Of a stretch of 52,779 nucleotides of DNA, positions 15,292-23,967 are shown piece by piece. A program made the translations under genes and the position numbers. The stretch spans positions 1 to 52,779 of the forward strand of contig SZOR01000014.1 of NCBI GenBank assembly GCA_030263275.1, read 5' to 3'. Positions within the stretch are counted from its first letter, which is position 1. Each line of letters begins with the position of its first letter. The notes beneath the pieces are model-generated. The model was not told the origin of the DNA. It saw only the letters and a program-made list of their open reading frames with translations, and did no database searches. The stretch is from DSNY01 sp016861185. Its GTDB lineage: Bacteria > Pseudomonadota > Gammaproteobacteria > Burkholderiales > Burkholderiaceae_F.

Positions 15292-16482
15292 TCAAACGAC
15301 CACGTCGATCAGCCGGTCCGGATGCGCAGGCCGCGCCGGGCGCAGCAGATCGGGCGCGACGTTGACGCTGCCGATGGCGCGCATTTGATCGCGCGAGCCA
15401 CGCTGCGAGCGCGCGAAGTCGCGCCGGGCGTGATCGCCGACCTGGGCGTCCGCCAGTTGCAGTCCGCTGCCGGCGAACATCTCGCGCAGGCGCGGCAGCG
15501 CATCTTCGATCGCCGCGCGTGTCGTCGCGTGCGCGGCGCTGAAGAATAGTTGCGCTTCCTGTCCGCGCAATTCGATCGCCACCGACAGCGGGCCGAGATC
15601 GGCCGGCGTCAGCGCGATCTCCGCGCTCTGCACGCGCTGGCCGGCGAGGAAAACGACGCGGCTGGCGAGATCCTCGCCGAAGCCCGGATGCAGCACCGGC
15701 GTGGCGATCTTCGCGTGAGCGATCGAATACGTCTGCGGCGCATGCGGCGCGACCGCGGGCGCAACGTTGTTCTGCGCACCGGCGGTCTCCGCGCGCAGGG
15801 TGGACTGCGCGCTCGCCGGCATCGGCTCGAAACGCCGATCGGCCGGTTCGCCGGCGCGTTCGGCTGCCACGTCCTTCGACAAGCGCGGGGCGCTGCCTGC
15901 CGATGCGGCGACTGCACTGTGCTCGGCCGCGTCCGCCTGGGCGGCATGGGCCGCGACGGGTGCGGCGCGCGGTGCGGCACGCGGCGGTTTTGCCGCATCC
16001 TCGGGCGGCGCATCGGGATTCGCCGCAGGGGCATTCGCGGCGGCCGGTGCCGGCTGCATTCTGTCGTTTGCCGGCGCCGGCGGCGGGGAGGCCGGGGCCG
16101 CCTCGACGCTCGACGGCGGGTCGGTGCGGGCTGCGGTGTCTGCCGGTACGGCCCCGGTGCTCACGGGTACGGCCGGTGCAAACTGAGGCAGAAGGGAAGT
16201 CGCCGCATCCGCGGTTGCGTCGACGCCGACATCGGACGCGCCGCTTGAGTCCGTCGCGGCCGGCGCGGGTGTCGACGTTCCCTCGTCGCGCGATGGCTGC
16301 GCGTCGTCCTTGGCCGGCGCTTCGCGGCCCCGCGTTGCCGCGGCATCCCGGCACGCAACGCGCGCCATCACGCGGTCGAAGTCGGCGGCGGGATCTTCCG
16401 TGCCGCGGGTCTGCGCCGCGCGCGAGCCGCTCGCGTTGGCCTGGCGCGCTGCCTGCAACGCGGCGATGTTCAGATCGTTCAT
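15292..16482 (-). CDS. fliK: Flagellar hook-length control protein FliK
   Basis: The 396-aa protein has a long Ala/Pro-rich, low-complexity N-terminal two thirds (the flexible ruler) and a C-terminal substrate-switch domain. That domain (about residues 275-350) contains VQSAEIALTPADLGPLSVAI, then ELRGQEAQLFFSAAHATTRA. This is the classic FliK_C pattern that interacts with FlhB. A good ribosome site (GGGGAAG) precedes the ATG. It overlaps no other gene and is the last gene of the fliFGHIJK run. Confidence 0.92.
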   Translation of the reverse strand: MNDLNIAALQAARQANASGSRAAQTRGTEDPAADFDRVMARVACRDAAATRGREAPAKDDAQPSRDEGTSTPAPAATDSSGASDVGVDATADAATSLLPQFAPAVPVSTGAVPADTAARTDPPSSVEAAPASPPPAPANDRMQPAPAAANAPAANPDAPPEDAAKPPRAAPRAAPVAAHAAQADAAEHSAVAASAGSAPRLSKDVAAERAGEPADRRFEPMPASAQSTLRAETAGAQNNVAPAVAPHAPQTYSIAHAKIATPVLHPGFGEDLASRVVFLAGQRVQSAEIALTPADLGPLSVAIELRGQEAQLFFSAAHATTRAAIEDALPRLREMFAGSGLQLADAQVGDHARRDFARSQRGSRDQMRAIGSVNVAPDLLRPARPAHPDRLIDVVV

Positions 16483-16495
16483 GTGCTTCCCCGGA

Positions 16496-16948
16496 TCACC
16501 ATTCGGACGGAGCGAGCGGCCTTGCGCGACCCGACTGCGCCAGCTCGTCCTGCGTTTTCTGTTCGCGCCGCGCGAGCAGTTGGCGCGCGTCCGCGAGCCG
16601 CCGCTCGGCGAGCGCCTGCATGCTCTTCACGCGCTTCTGCATCTGCTGCAGCTCCTCGTCGGCCGCGGCCAGCGCAGCCGTGCGCCGCTGCACCTCGAGC
16701 CGCTGCGCCTCGATCGCCTGCTGCAGCTTGGCCGTGAAGGCGCGCAGGTTGTTCTGCGCCGCCATGTCGACGCCCTGCGTCAGCGTCGACTGCGCGCGCC
16801 GCTCGTAGTCGCGCGCGTAGCCGCGCAGCACTTCGAGCTGCGCCTGCGCCTGCGCGAGGCTCGCCGCCGCCTGCGCGCGCCGCGCCGCCGCCGCGTCGCG
16901 CGACGTGACGGCCAGTTCGATCAGCATGGCGAGGTTGGCGTTATGCAT
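16496..16948 (-). CDS. fliJ: Flagellar export chaperone FliJ
   Basis: The 150-aa protein is almost entirely predicted coiled coil and rich in Ala, Arg, Gln and Glu. It includes ARRAQAAASLAQAQAQLEVL, DYERRAQSTLTQGVDMAAQ and LQQAIEAQRLEVQRRTAALA. Position between fliI and fliK, length and composition identify FliJ, the stalk of the export ATPase. No ribosome site precedes the ATG at 16948; a heptamer array begins 2 nt upstream. A second Met at residue 8 is an alternative start. Confidence 0.88.
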   Translation of the reverse strand: MHNANLAMLIELAVTSRDAAAARRAQAAASLAQAQAQLEVLRGYARDYERRAQSTLTQGVDMAAQNNLRAFTAKLQQAIEAQRLEVQRRTAALAAADEELQQMQKRVKSMQALAERRLADARQLLARREQKTQDELAQSGRARPLAPSEW

Positions 16949-16950
16949 GC

Positions 16951-17108
16951 GGATTCGGATTGCGGATTGCGGATTGCGTCCGGCAGGGAATCGAGCGCGT
17001 CACTCCCGCGCAGGCGGAAATCCGGTGTCTGCTCAATGCACTGCGAGCTCTGCGTACTCGCGGGCATGACAGCCGTTCGCGCATCGCAATCCGCAATCCG
17101 CAATCCGA
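16951..17108. repeat. Heptamer-array hairpin element e (fliJ / fliI gap)
   Basis: GGATTGC x4 (16951-16978) faces GCAATCC x3 (17085-17108). The core contains CACTCCCGCGCAGGCGGAAA and CGCGGGCATGAC, like the widespread CATTCCCGC/GCGGGAATG interspersed palindromes of proteobacteria, so it is a mosaic of two repeat families. Confidence 0.85.
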
Positions 17109-17110
17109 AG

Positions 17111-18583
17111 TCACGACACTTCCACCGTGCTGAGCAGCGCCGCCAGCCGGCCGTGCGCCTCCGCGAGCGAAGAGGCCTCGTTCATCGACTGCTGCAGGAA
17201 AGCCTCCATCCGCGGGTAGGCCGCGATCGCCGCGTCGAGCAGGCGGTCGTTGCCGGGTACGTAGGCCCCTACCGATAGCAAGTCGCGGTTGCGCGCGAAG
17301 CGGGAATAAAGACCCTTGAAGCGGCGCGCCAGCTCGATTTGGTCGGGACCGACGATCGAGGTCATCACGCGCGAAATCGACGCTTCGACGTCGATCGCCG
17401 GATAGTGGCCGGCGTCGGCGAGCTGCCGCGACAGCACGATGTGGCCGTCGAGGATCGCGCGCGCCGAATCCGCGACCGGGTCCTGCGGATCGTCGCCTTC
17501 GGTGAGCACCGTGTAGAAGGCAGTGATCGAGCCCTGGCCGGCGGCCGCGTTGCCCGCGCGCTCGACGAGCTGCGGCAGCTTGGCGAACACCGACGGCGGA
17601 TAGCCCTTGGTCGCCGGCGGTTCGCCGATCGCCAGCGCGATCTCGCGTGCGGCCATCGCGTAGCGCGTCAGCGAATCGAGCAGCAGCAGCACCTGTTTGC
17701 CCTGGTCGCGGTAGTGCTCGGCGATCGCGGTTGCATACGCGGCGCCCTGCATCCGCAGCAGCGGCGGCGTGTCGGCGGGTGCGGCGACGACGACCGCGCG
17801 GCGCAAGCCCTGCGGGCCGAGGATGTCCTCGATGAACTCCTTGACCTCGCGGCCGCGTTCGCCGATCAACCCGACGACGGTCACGTCCGCACTCGTGTAC
17901 TTGGCCATCATGCCCAGCAGTACGCTCTTGCCCACCCCGGAGCCGGCGAACAGCCCCATGCGCTGTCCGCGGCCGACGGTCGCGAGCGCGTTGATCGCGC
18001 GCACGCCCACGTCGAGCGGATCCCGCACCGGCTCGCGCTCCATCGCGTTGATCGGCCGGCGCGCGAGCGGCTGCAGCTCGGCGCCTTCGAGCGCACCGAG
18101 CTTGTCGAGCGGGCGCCCGTTCGGATCGACGACGCGGCCGAGCAGCGCTTCGCCCATCGGCAGATGGCGCGTGCGGTCCTCGGCGCGCCGGCGCGGGTGG
18201 TTGTTGCGGTGAAGCTGCGGGCGCGCTGCCGCCGATTCGTGCGGCACGACCATCGCGCCCGGCCGCAGCCCGTACGGATCGGTCGCCGGCATCAGGAACA
18301 GCCGCTCGCCGTTGAAGCCGACCACTTCCGCGTCGACGCGCAGCGTCGCGTCCTGCAGCACGATCACCTGCGCGCCGACCGGAAGCTTGAGCCCCACCGC
18401 TTCCATCACGAGCCCCGCGACGCGCGTCAGCCGCCCGCGCACCTCGATCGGGCTGGCCGCCGCCGCGATCGCGCGCGACTGCGCGAGGAAGCGGAGGAAG
18501 GGCGCCCGCTCGGATTGCGGATCGCGCTCGGATTGCGGATTGCGGATTGCGGATTGAGCTGGTTGCACGGCGCGGAGGCTCAC
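17111..18583 (-). CDS. fliI: Flagellum-specific ATP synthase FliI with repeat-encoded N-terminus
   Basis: This 490-aa protein is the export ATPase. It has GLFAGSGVGKSVLLG (Walker A, about residues 208-222), VVGLIGERGREVKEF, VLLLLDSLTRYAMAAREIAL (Walker B) and GYPPSVFAKLPQLVERAG. Homology to the FliI N-domain begins at FLRFLAQSRAIAAAASPIEV. Upstream, residues 10-26 (QSAIRNPQSERDPQSER) are translated heptamer repeat. The best start is GTG at 18583, with a second in-frame GTG at 18568; both lie within element f and lack a ribosome site. The fliH stop is 23 nt upstream. Confidence 0.95.
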   Translation of the reverse strand: MSLRAVQPAQSAIRNPQSERDPQSERAPFLRFLAQSRAIAAAASPIEVRGRLTRVAGLVMEAVGLKLPVGAQVIVLQDATLRVDAEVVGFNGERLFLMPATDPYGLRPGAMVVPHESAAARPQLHRNNHPRRRAEDRTRHLPMGEALLGRVVDPNGRPLDKLGALEGAELQPLARRPINAMEREPVRDPLDVGVRAINALATVGRGQRMGLFAGSGVGKSVLLGMMAKYTSADVTVVGLIGERGREVKEFIEDILGPQGLRRAVVVAAPADTPPLLRMQGAAYATAIAEHYRDQGKQVLLLLDSLTRYAMAAREIALAIGEPPATKGYPPSVFAKLPQLVERAGNAAAGQGSITAFYTVLTEGDDPQDPVADSARAILDGHIVLSRQLADAGHYPAIDVEASISRVMTSIVGPDQIELARRFKGLYSRFARNRDLLSVGAYVPGNDRLLDAAIAAYPRMEAFLQQSMNEASSLAEAHGRLAALLSTVEVS

Positions 18584-18682
18584 GCGGTTGGTGACGACAT
18601 TGGCAATCAGTTGCCGCTGCGCGGCGCGTCGTCCGGCGTGCCGTGGTCGGCGCGATCCGCAATCCGCGATCCGCGATCCGCC
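18513..18682. repeat. Heptamer-array hairpin element f spanning the fliH/fliI junction
   Basis: The left array (18513-18556) is inside the fliI N-terminal coding sequence. The right array (18651-18682) is inside the fliH C-terminal coding sequence. The core holds the fliI GTG and the fliH TGA. Both arms are stop-free in the reading frames used. Confidence 0.9.
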
Positions 18683-19350
18683 TCCGCGCCTTCGATCGGC
18701 GGTAGCTCGTCGGCGTCGACACCGAGCGCACCGAGCGCGCGGCGCCAGCGGGTGGCGAGCGTGGCGTCGACTTCGCTCTGCGCGGTCTCGACGCGGCAGC
18801 CCCCGCGCGCGATCGACGCGTCGGGCACGAAGCGGCAGCCCTGGTAGAGCCCGTCGGTGTCGAGATCGGCCTGGATCAGCCACAGGTCGTCGGGGTGCAG
18901 ATGCACGCGCGGATGCGTCTGCTCGTCGATGATCGCGCTGACCGCCTCGCGCACGACCGGCAGCACCGCGTCGCGCTGGATTTCGATCTCGCGGCGCACG
19001 ACCTGGCGCGCGATCTCGATCGCGAGATCGAGCACGGCATCGGCCGCGTCCGACTCCAGTTCGGCGAAGCGCCCGCGCAGCTCGTTCAGCACGCGCTCGA
19101 GCTGGCGCCCGTGCTGCACCTTCTGCCGCTGCGCCTCCTGCCGGCCTTCGTGGAAACCCTGCTGGCGGCCGCGCTCGAATGCGCGCCGCTCGCGCTCGCT
19201 CATCATCGACGTGGCCGCGCCGCTCGTCGCGCCGTTGCCGCGCAGCGGCGACTTGCCCGCACCGCCCAGGGGCTGGAACTCCCAGCTCGCCACGTCGCCG
19301 ACGTGCTCCTTGGGAATGAAACGGCCGAAGTTCTTTTCGGGGGCGCCCAT
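18607..19350 (-). CDS. fliH: Flagellar export ATPase regulator FliH with repeat-encoded tail
   Basis: The 247-aa protein begins MGAPEKNFGRFIPKEHVG, with the FliH-type aromatic/basic start, and has a long central helix (FERGRQQGFHEGRQEAQRQK). The C-terminal part has DLAIEIARQVVRREIEIQRD, VVREAVSAI, RVHLHPDDLWLI and CRVETAQSEVDATLATRWRR, standard for FliH. Residues about 223-234 (RGSRIADRA) derive from the heptamer array. The ATG at 19350 has no ribosome site; the next array starts 13 nt upstream. Confidence 0.93.
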   Translation of the reverse strand: MGAPEKNFGRFIPKEHVGDVASWEFQPLGGAGKSPLRGNGATSGAATSMMSERERRAFERGRQQGFHEGRQEAQRQKVQHGRQLERVLNELRGRFAELESDAADAVLDLAIEIARQVVRREIEIQRDAVLPVVREAVSAIIDEQTHPRVHLHPDDLWLIQADLDTDGLYQGCRFVPDASIARGGCRVETAQSEVDATLATRWRRALGALGVDADELPPIEGAEADRGSRIADRADHGTPDDAPRSGN

Positions 19351-19363
19351 TAGTTCGAGTCTC

Positions 19364-19526
19364 GGATTGCGGATTGCGGATTGCGCAAGAACCCTCTTAC
19401 TTCGTCGCTTCGAGGGAAGCGAGAGACTGTGGCCTTCGCAAGCGGCGATTCATCGCTGGGTTCGGAGTGGCATGCGTCGGGCGTGCACGCAATCCGCGAT
19501 CCGCAATCCGCAGTCCGCAATCCGAA
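19364..19526. repeat. Heptamer-array hairpin element g (fliH / fliG gap)
   Basis: GGATTGC x3 at 19364-19385 faces a longer inverted array at 19488-19526 (GCAATCC, GCGATCC, GCAGTCC variants). The core of about 100 bp has a small CGCTTC/GAAGCG hairpin. The right array abuts the fliG stop codon. Confidence 0.88.
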
Positions 19527-20522
19527 TCACACATACTCATCGTCCCCCCCGCTGCCCAACTGGATCTGCCCTTCGTCGGCGAGGCGGCGGACGATCTTCA
19601 GGATCTCGCGCTGCTCGGCTTCGACCTCGGACAGGCGCACGGGGCCCTTGGCTTCGAGATCCTCGCGCAGCATCTCGGCGGCGCGGTTCGACATGTTCTT
19701 GAAGATCTTCTCGCGCAGCGCCGGATCGGCGCCCTTCAGCGCGACGATCAGCGATTCGCTCTGCACCTCGCGCAGCAGAAGCTGGATCGCGCGGTCGTCC
19801 AGGTCCATCAGGTTCTCGAACACGAACATCTGGTCGAGGATCCTCTGCGCGAGGTCCGGATCGTGTTCGCGGATCGACTCGACCGCAGCCGTTTCCAACT
19901 GGCTGCCGAGGAAGTTGAGGATCTCCGCGGTCGCCTTGGTGCCGCCGAGCGTGGCCTTCTTCAGTTTCTCGCCGCCCGCCAGCACCTTCGACAGCACTTC
20001 GTTCAGCTCCTGCAGCGCCTGCGGCTGGATGCCGTCGAGCGTGGCGATTCGCAGCAGCACGTCGTTGCGCATGCGCTCGGGCAGGCTCTTCAGCACCTCC
20101 GAGGCATGATCGCGCTCGAGGTGCACGAGGATCGAGGCGACGATCTGCGGGTGCTCGTTCTTCAGCAGCTCGGCGATCGAGCCGGGGTCCATCCACTTCA
20201 GGCTTTCGATGCCGGAGACGTCGCGTCCCTGCAGGATGCGGTCGAGCAGCATGCCCGCCTTCTCGTCGCCGAGCGCGCGCTTGAGCACCTGGCTGATGAA
20301 GGCGTCGGTGTCGCCGACGAGCGAGTACTGCTCGTCCTTCGCCTTGTTGAAGTTCCGGAGCACCTGGTCGACGCGCTCGCGCGGCACGGTCTTCAGCCGC
20401 GCCATCGTCTCGCCGAGCTTCTGCACCTCTTTCGGCGACAGGTACTTGAAGACCTCGGCAGCCTGCTCCTCGCCGACGGTCATCAGCAGGATCGCGGCCT
20501 GTTCGAGTCCGGCGTCGTCCAT
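19527..20522 (-). CDS. fliG: Flagellar motor switch protein FliG
   Basis: The 331-aa protein has all three FliG domains. The N-terminal part has LEQAAILLMTVGEEQAAEVF. The middle has the EHPQ motif in LLKNEHPQIVASILVHLERD. The C-terminal torque helix region carries the charged residues: VFENLMDLDDRAIQLLLREV, ALKGADPALREKIFKNMSNR and MLREDLEAKGPVRLSEVEAE. Length is standard. The ATG at 20522 lacks a ribosome site and lies 11 nt from the heptamer array. Confidence 0.97.
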   Translation of the reverse strand: MDDAGLEQAAILLMTVGEEQAAEVFKYLSPKEVQKLGETMARLKTVPRERVDQVLRNFNKAKDEQYSLVGDTDAFISQVLKRALGDEKAGMLLDRILQGRDVSGIESLKWMDPGSIAELLKNEHPQIVASILVHLERDHASEVLKSLPERMRNDVLLRIATLDGIQPQALQELNEVLSKVLAGGEKLKKATLGGTKATAEILNFLGSQLETAAVESIREHDPDLAQRILDQMFVFENLMDLDDRAIQLLLREVQSESLIVALKGADPALREKIFKNMSNRAAEMLREDLEAKGPVRLSEVEAEQREILKIVRRLADEGQIQLGSGGDDEYV

Positions 20523-20532
20523 GGCTAGCGCT

Positions 20533-20685
20533 CGGATCGCGGACTGCGGATCGCGGATCGCGTTGTTCGCAGTCTGCGGGGGACGTCCCCCCAGATTCGG
20601 TTACGGCACGCGGAGATTGCGTAGAAGCGCCCAGACGCGCGCAGTGGGCGGCGCGCAATCCGCGATCCGCAATGCGCAATCCGAA
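20533..20685. repeat. Heptamer-array hairpin element h (fliG / fliF gap)
   Basis: The left array GGATCGC/GGACTGC lies at 20533-20562 and the right array at 20652-20685. The core carries a perfect GGGGGACGTCCCCC palindrome (about 20578-20591), another separate palindrome type nested in the element. Confidence 0.85.
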
Positions 20686-20688
20686 GAA

Positions 20689-22326
20689 TCACGCTTTCCC
20701 CTCGTTCCCCACCCACGCCTTGACGACGTTGGCCACCGTGGCGGGATCGTTCTTGGCGAGCTGGCGCACCTGCTCGAGCGGAGAGACGTTCGCTTCGCCG
20801 GGCGATCCGTTCATCGCGAGCTGCGCGGGCTGCGGCGGCGCCTCCAGCGACGCTCTTTCCTGTGCGGCGGCGAACGCGCGCAGCGCGGGCCGTACGACGC
20901 CGAACACGACGATCATCGCCAGCACGAGGAACAGCAGCGCCTTGCCGGTCTCTTTCGCCAGCGCGATCGCGTCCGGATGCTTCCAGAACGGCGGCGCCTC
21001 GGGCGGCGCGCCGACCTCAGGCTGGCTGAACGGTGCGTTGACGACGTTCAGCGAATCGCCGCGCTGTGCGTTGAAGCCCATTGCTTCGCGCACGAGCGCC
21101 TGCACGTTCTGGATCTCCTTTTCGGAGAGCGGGGTCGGCTGCGCCGCCGCGCCGCCCGCCGCGGGCGCCATCCGGAAGTTGACGACCACCGCTGCCGTGA
21201 GCCGGCGGATCTGCCCGCTGCCGGTTTTCGTATGGCGAACGTTCTTGTCGACTTCGAAATTGGTCACCGCTTCGCGCCGCGTGCTGTTGCCCGCTGCCGC
21301 GGCGGCGGCGGCGTTCGGGTTCAGCGGCGCCGCCTGACCGTTGATCGGCGCGGTCGGCGGCACGGGCGGCTGGTTCGACAACGCACCCGGCACGCCGCCC
21401 GCGGCGGCCGGTCCTGGCTGCGAGCTTTCGATCGTCGACTGGCTGCGTACGGTCGCCGCATCGGCCGCCTGGTTCGGCTTGTACGTTTCGGCCATCTGCT
21501 CGACCTGCGAGAAGTCCACGTCGGCGGTGACCTGCGCGCGCACATTGCCGCGGCCGACGATGGGTTCCAGGATGTCCTCGATGCGCTTGATCGTGTTCGC
21601 TTCGATCTGGGCGACGTAGTCGAGCTGCGCGGCGTCGAGCGCTGCACCGTTGCCGCCGCGCTCGGAAGCGAGCAGATTGCCGTGCTGGTCGACGACCGAC
21701 ACGTTCTTCGTCGCCAGCTCCGGCACGCTCGAAGAGACGAGGTGCACGATGCCGGCGATCTGCTGGCGGTCGAGCGCCTTGCCCGGATGCAACTGCAGCA
21801 GCACCGACGCCGTCGGCGGCTGCTTGTCGCGCAGGAAACCCGACTGTTTGGGCAACGCCAGATGCACGCGCGCGCTGGCCACCGGCGCGAGCGTCTGGAT
21901 CGAGCGCGCCAGTTCGCCTTCGAGTCCCCGTTGGTAGTTGACCTGTTCCTGGAACTGGGTGACGCCGAACTTCTGCGTCTCCATGATCTCGAAGCCGACG
22001 ATCGAGCCCTTCGGCAGTCCCTGCGACGCGAGCTTCAGCCGCGCCTCGTGCACGCGCTCGGCGGGCACCAGGATCGTTCCGCCGTCGCCGTTGCGGAACG
22101 GGATGTTCATCTGCGCCAGCTGCGCGATGATCGCGCCCCCGTCGCGGTCCGAGAGATTCGTGAACAGCACCCGGTAGTTCGGGGTCGCGCTCCACAGCCA
22201 GACGCTGCCGACGACTGCAGCGAGCGCGGCCAGGCCCAGCGCCAGCATGCCCTTCGTGCGCGGCGACAGGCGCGCGAAACCACCCGCCGCCTGGCCCGTG
22301 CTCGGTACCACCGCCCTGTTGTCCAT
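20689..22326 (-). CDS. fliF: Flagellar MS-ring protein FliF
   Basis: The 545-aa protein has an N-terminal membrane helix (residues about 29-47), then ring-building motifs: VLFTNLSDRDGGAIIAQLAQ, NIPFRNGDGGTILVPAERVH, VTQFQEQVNYQRGLEGELAR and SVLLQLHPGKALDRQQIAGI. A second helix lies near residue 465-485 (ALLFLVLAMIVVFGVVRPAL), followed by a FliG-binding tail (VRQLAKNDPATVANVVKAWV). It is first gene of fliFGHIJK. A short AAGAAGG ribosome site is present. It is divergent from fliE. Confidence 0.97.
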   Translation of the reverse strand: MDNRAVVPSTGQAAGGFARLSPRTKGMLALGLAALAAVVGSVWLWSATPNYRVLFTNLSDRDGGAIIAQLAQMNIPFRNGDGGTILVPAERVHEARLKLASQGLPKGSIVGFEIMETQKFGVTQFQEQVNYQRGLEGELARSIQTLAPVASARVHLALPKQSGFLRDKQPPTASVLLQLHPGKALDRQQIAGIVHLVSSSVPELATKNVSVVDQHGNLLASERGGNGAALDAAQLDYVAQIEANTIKRIEDILEPIVGRGNVRAQVTADVDFSQVEQMAETYKPNQAADAATVRSQSTIESSQPGPAAAGGVPGALSNQPPVPPTAPINGQAAPLNPNAAAAAAAGNSTRREAVTNFEVDKNVRHTKTGSGQIRRLTAAVVVNFRMAPAAGGAAAQPTPLSEKEIQNVQALVREAMGFNAQRGDSLNVVNAPFSQPEVGAPPEAPPFWKHPDAIALAKETGKALLFLVLAMIVVFGVVRPALRAFAAAQERASLEAPPQPAQLAMNGSPGEANVSPLEQVRQLAKNDPATVANVVKAWVGNEGKA

Positions 22327-22374
22327 CGCCTTCTTTGTCTTCGTACGAGGCCGCTCGTGGCGACCGCTCGCCGG

Positions 22375-22414
22375 CGATTATTCGGGCGACTTTAGGGCGC
22401 GAAAGAGCGGATAA
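22375..22414 (-). promoter_or_regulatory. Candidate FlhD4C2 site / class II promoter region between fliF and fliE
   Basis: On the minus strand, TTATCCGCTCTTTCGCGCCC runs into TAAAGTCGCCCGAATAATCG. The block has the same 40-bp plan as that before fliL, including TCGCGCCC and the AATAATCG end. A weak sigma-28-like TAAA-N15-GCCG also overlaps. It lies 48 bp upstream of the fliF ATG and may serve fliE too. Confidence 0.5.
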
Positions 22415-22582
22415 GCCGAGGAAATCGGCGACGCTTCGGAGCCCCCGTCAGGCAACTTCCTACAAGTCCGGACCCGTCCCAAATGCCGTCGCATTCCGGT
22501 GGAATTCGGACGACAACGAAGTGCGCGCTCGCGTTAAGGTCGGCGCCAAACACCAGCAACGGGACCACGGGGCGCGGGGACG

Positions 22583-22894
22583 ATGGAAATCAAGTCGATC
22601 AACTCGCAGATCGCGCAGGCGGTCGCGGCGCTGAAGCCACCGGCCGCCGCCGTCAAGCCGCAGGAAAGCGGCTTCGACTTCGTCGCTTCGCTCGACTCGG
22701 CGCTGAAGTCGGTGAGCCGCAACCAGCAGACCTCGGCCGAACTGCAGCGCCAGTTCCAGCTCGAGAACCCGAACGTCAGCCTCGAGGAGACGATGATCGC
22801 GATGAACAAGTCGCAGATCTCGTTCTCCGCGGCGGTGCAGGTCCGCAACCGGCTGGTGCAGGCCTACGAACAGATCATGAACATGCCGGTGTAG
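22583..22894 (+). CDS. fliE: Flagellar hook-basal body protein FliE
   Basis: The 103-aa protein has the conserved FliE C-terminus: NPNVSLEETMIAMNKSQISF, then AAVQVRNRLVQAYEQIMNMP. The middle has the FxxxLxxALxxV pattern (FVASLDSALKSVSRNQ). FliE links the MS ring to the rod. The ribosome site GGGGA is 3 nt before the ATG. Length is normal. Confidence 0.96.
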   Translation: MEIKSINSQIAQAVAALKPPAAAVKPQESGFDFVASLDSALKSVSRNQQTSAELQRQFQLENPNVSLEETMIAMNKSQISFSAAVQVRNRLVQAYEQIMNMPV

Positions 22895-22938
22895 GACGGC
22901 ACGCGGCACAATGTCGCCTCGGATTTTTGGGAGGCGAC

Positions 22939-23967
22939 ATGGACTACGTGAACCTCGGCGCGTCGGGACTGAAGGTCTCGCGCATCGCGCTCGGCATGAT
23001 GACCTTCGGTACGCCCGAATGGCGGCCGTGGGTGATCGAGGAGGACGCCGCGCGACCGATCGTGCGGCGCGCAGTCGAGCTGGGCGTCAACCTGTTCGAC
23101 ACGGCCGACATGTATTCGGCGGGGCGCTCGGAGGAGATCACCGGGCGGCTGCTGCGCGAATTCGCGCGGCGCGACGAGATCGTGATCGCGACCAAGGTGT
23201 ACTTCCCCGTCGATCTCGCGTTCAAGGGCGGCAACGTGCCGGGACCCAAGCCCGAGCGGCGGCCGAACATGAGCGGGCTCTCGCGCAAGCGCATCTTCGC
23301 GGCGATCGACGCGAGCCTCGCGCGGCTTGGCACCGACTACGTGGATCTGTACCAGATCCATCGCTTCGACCCCGACACGCCGGTCGAGGAGACGATGGAG
23401 GCGCTGCACGACGTCGTGCGCGCCGGCAAGGCGCGCTACCTCGGCGCCTCGAGCATGTGGGCCTGGCAGTTCGCCAAGATGCAGCACGTCGCCGAGCGGC
23501 ACGGCTGGACGAAGTTCGTGTCGATGCAGAACCACTACAACCTCGTCTACCGCGAAGAGGAGCGCGAGATGATCCCGCTGTGCCGCGACCAGGGCGTCGG
23601 CCTGCTGCCGTGGAGCCCGCTCGCGCGCGGCTTTCTCGCGGGCAACCGGGCGAAGGACGACGCGACCGCGGGTGCGACCGCGCGCGCGAAGACCGACGAG
23701 ATCGCGCTGAAGTTCTACTACCAGGAAGGCGACTTCGCGATCGTCGAGGCGCTTTCGGCACTGGCCAAGGTGCGCGGCGTCAGCAACGCGGTCCTCGCCT
23801 ACGCCTGGCTCGCGAGCCGACCCGGCGTGACCGCGCCGATCGTCGGCGCGAGCAAGCTATGGCAACTCGAGGAAGCGGTGCGCGCGCTCGACGTGAGACT
23901 GAGCGCGGAAGAGGTCGCGCAGCTCGAAGCGCCGTATCGGCCGCATCCGGTGTTGGGGCACGCTTGA
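22939..23967 (+). CDS. Aldo/keto reductase
   Basis: The 342-aa protein starts MDYVNLGASGLKVSRIALGM, then GVNLFDTADMYSAGRSEE with the catalytic Asp and Tyr, IATKVYFP with the catalytic Lys, and DLYQIHRFD with the catalytic His. The C-terminal cofactor loop reads PIVGASKLWQLEEAV. It is a TIM-barrel NAD(P)H-dependent oxidoreductase. The sequence resembles YajO/Tas-like members. The ribosome site (GGGAGG) is clear. It sits between fliE and cheZ with no obvious link to motility. Confidence 0.93.
   Translation: MDYVNLGASGLKVSRIALGMMTFGTPEWRPWVIEEDAARPIVRRAVELGVNLFDTADMYSAGRSEEITGRLLREFARRDEIVIATKVYFPVDLAFKGGNVPGPKPERRPNMSGLSRKRIFAAIDASLARLGTDYVDLYQIHRFDPDTPVEETMEALHDVVRAGKARYLGASSMWAWQFAKMQHVAERHGWTKFVSMQNHYNLVYREEEREMIPLCRDQGVGLLPWSPLARGFLAGNRAKDDATAGATARAKTDEIALKFYYQEGDFAIVEALSALAKVRGVSNAVLAYAWLASRPGVTAPIVGASKLWQLEEAVRALDVRLSAEEVAQLEAPYRPHPVLGHA

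Noticed and set aside
16951..19526. Heptamer arrays as a CRISPR array
   Set aside because: Units are 7 bp, tandem and without regular unique spacers; there are no cas genes.
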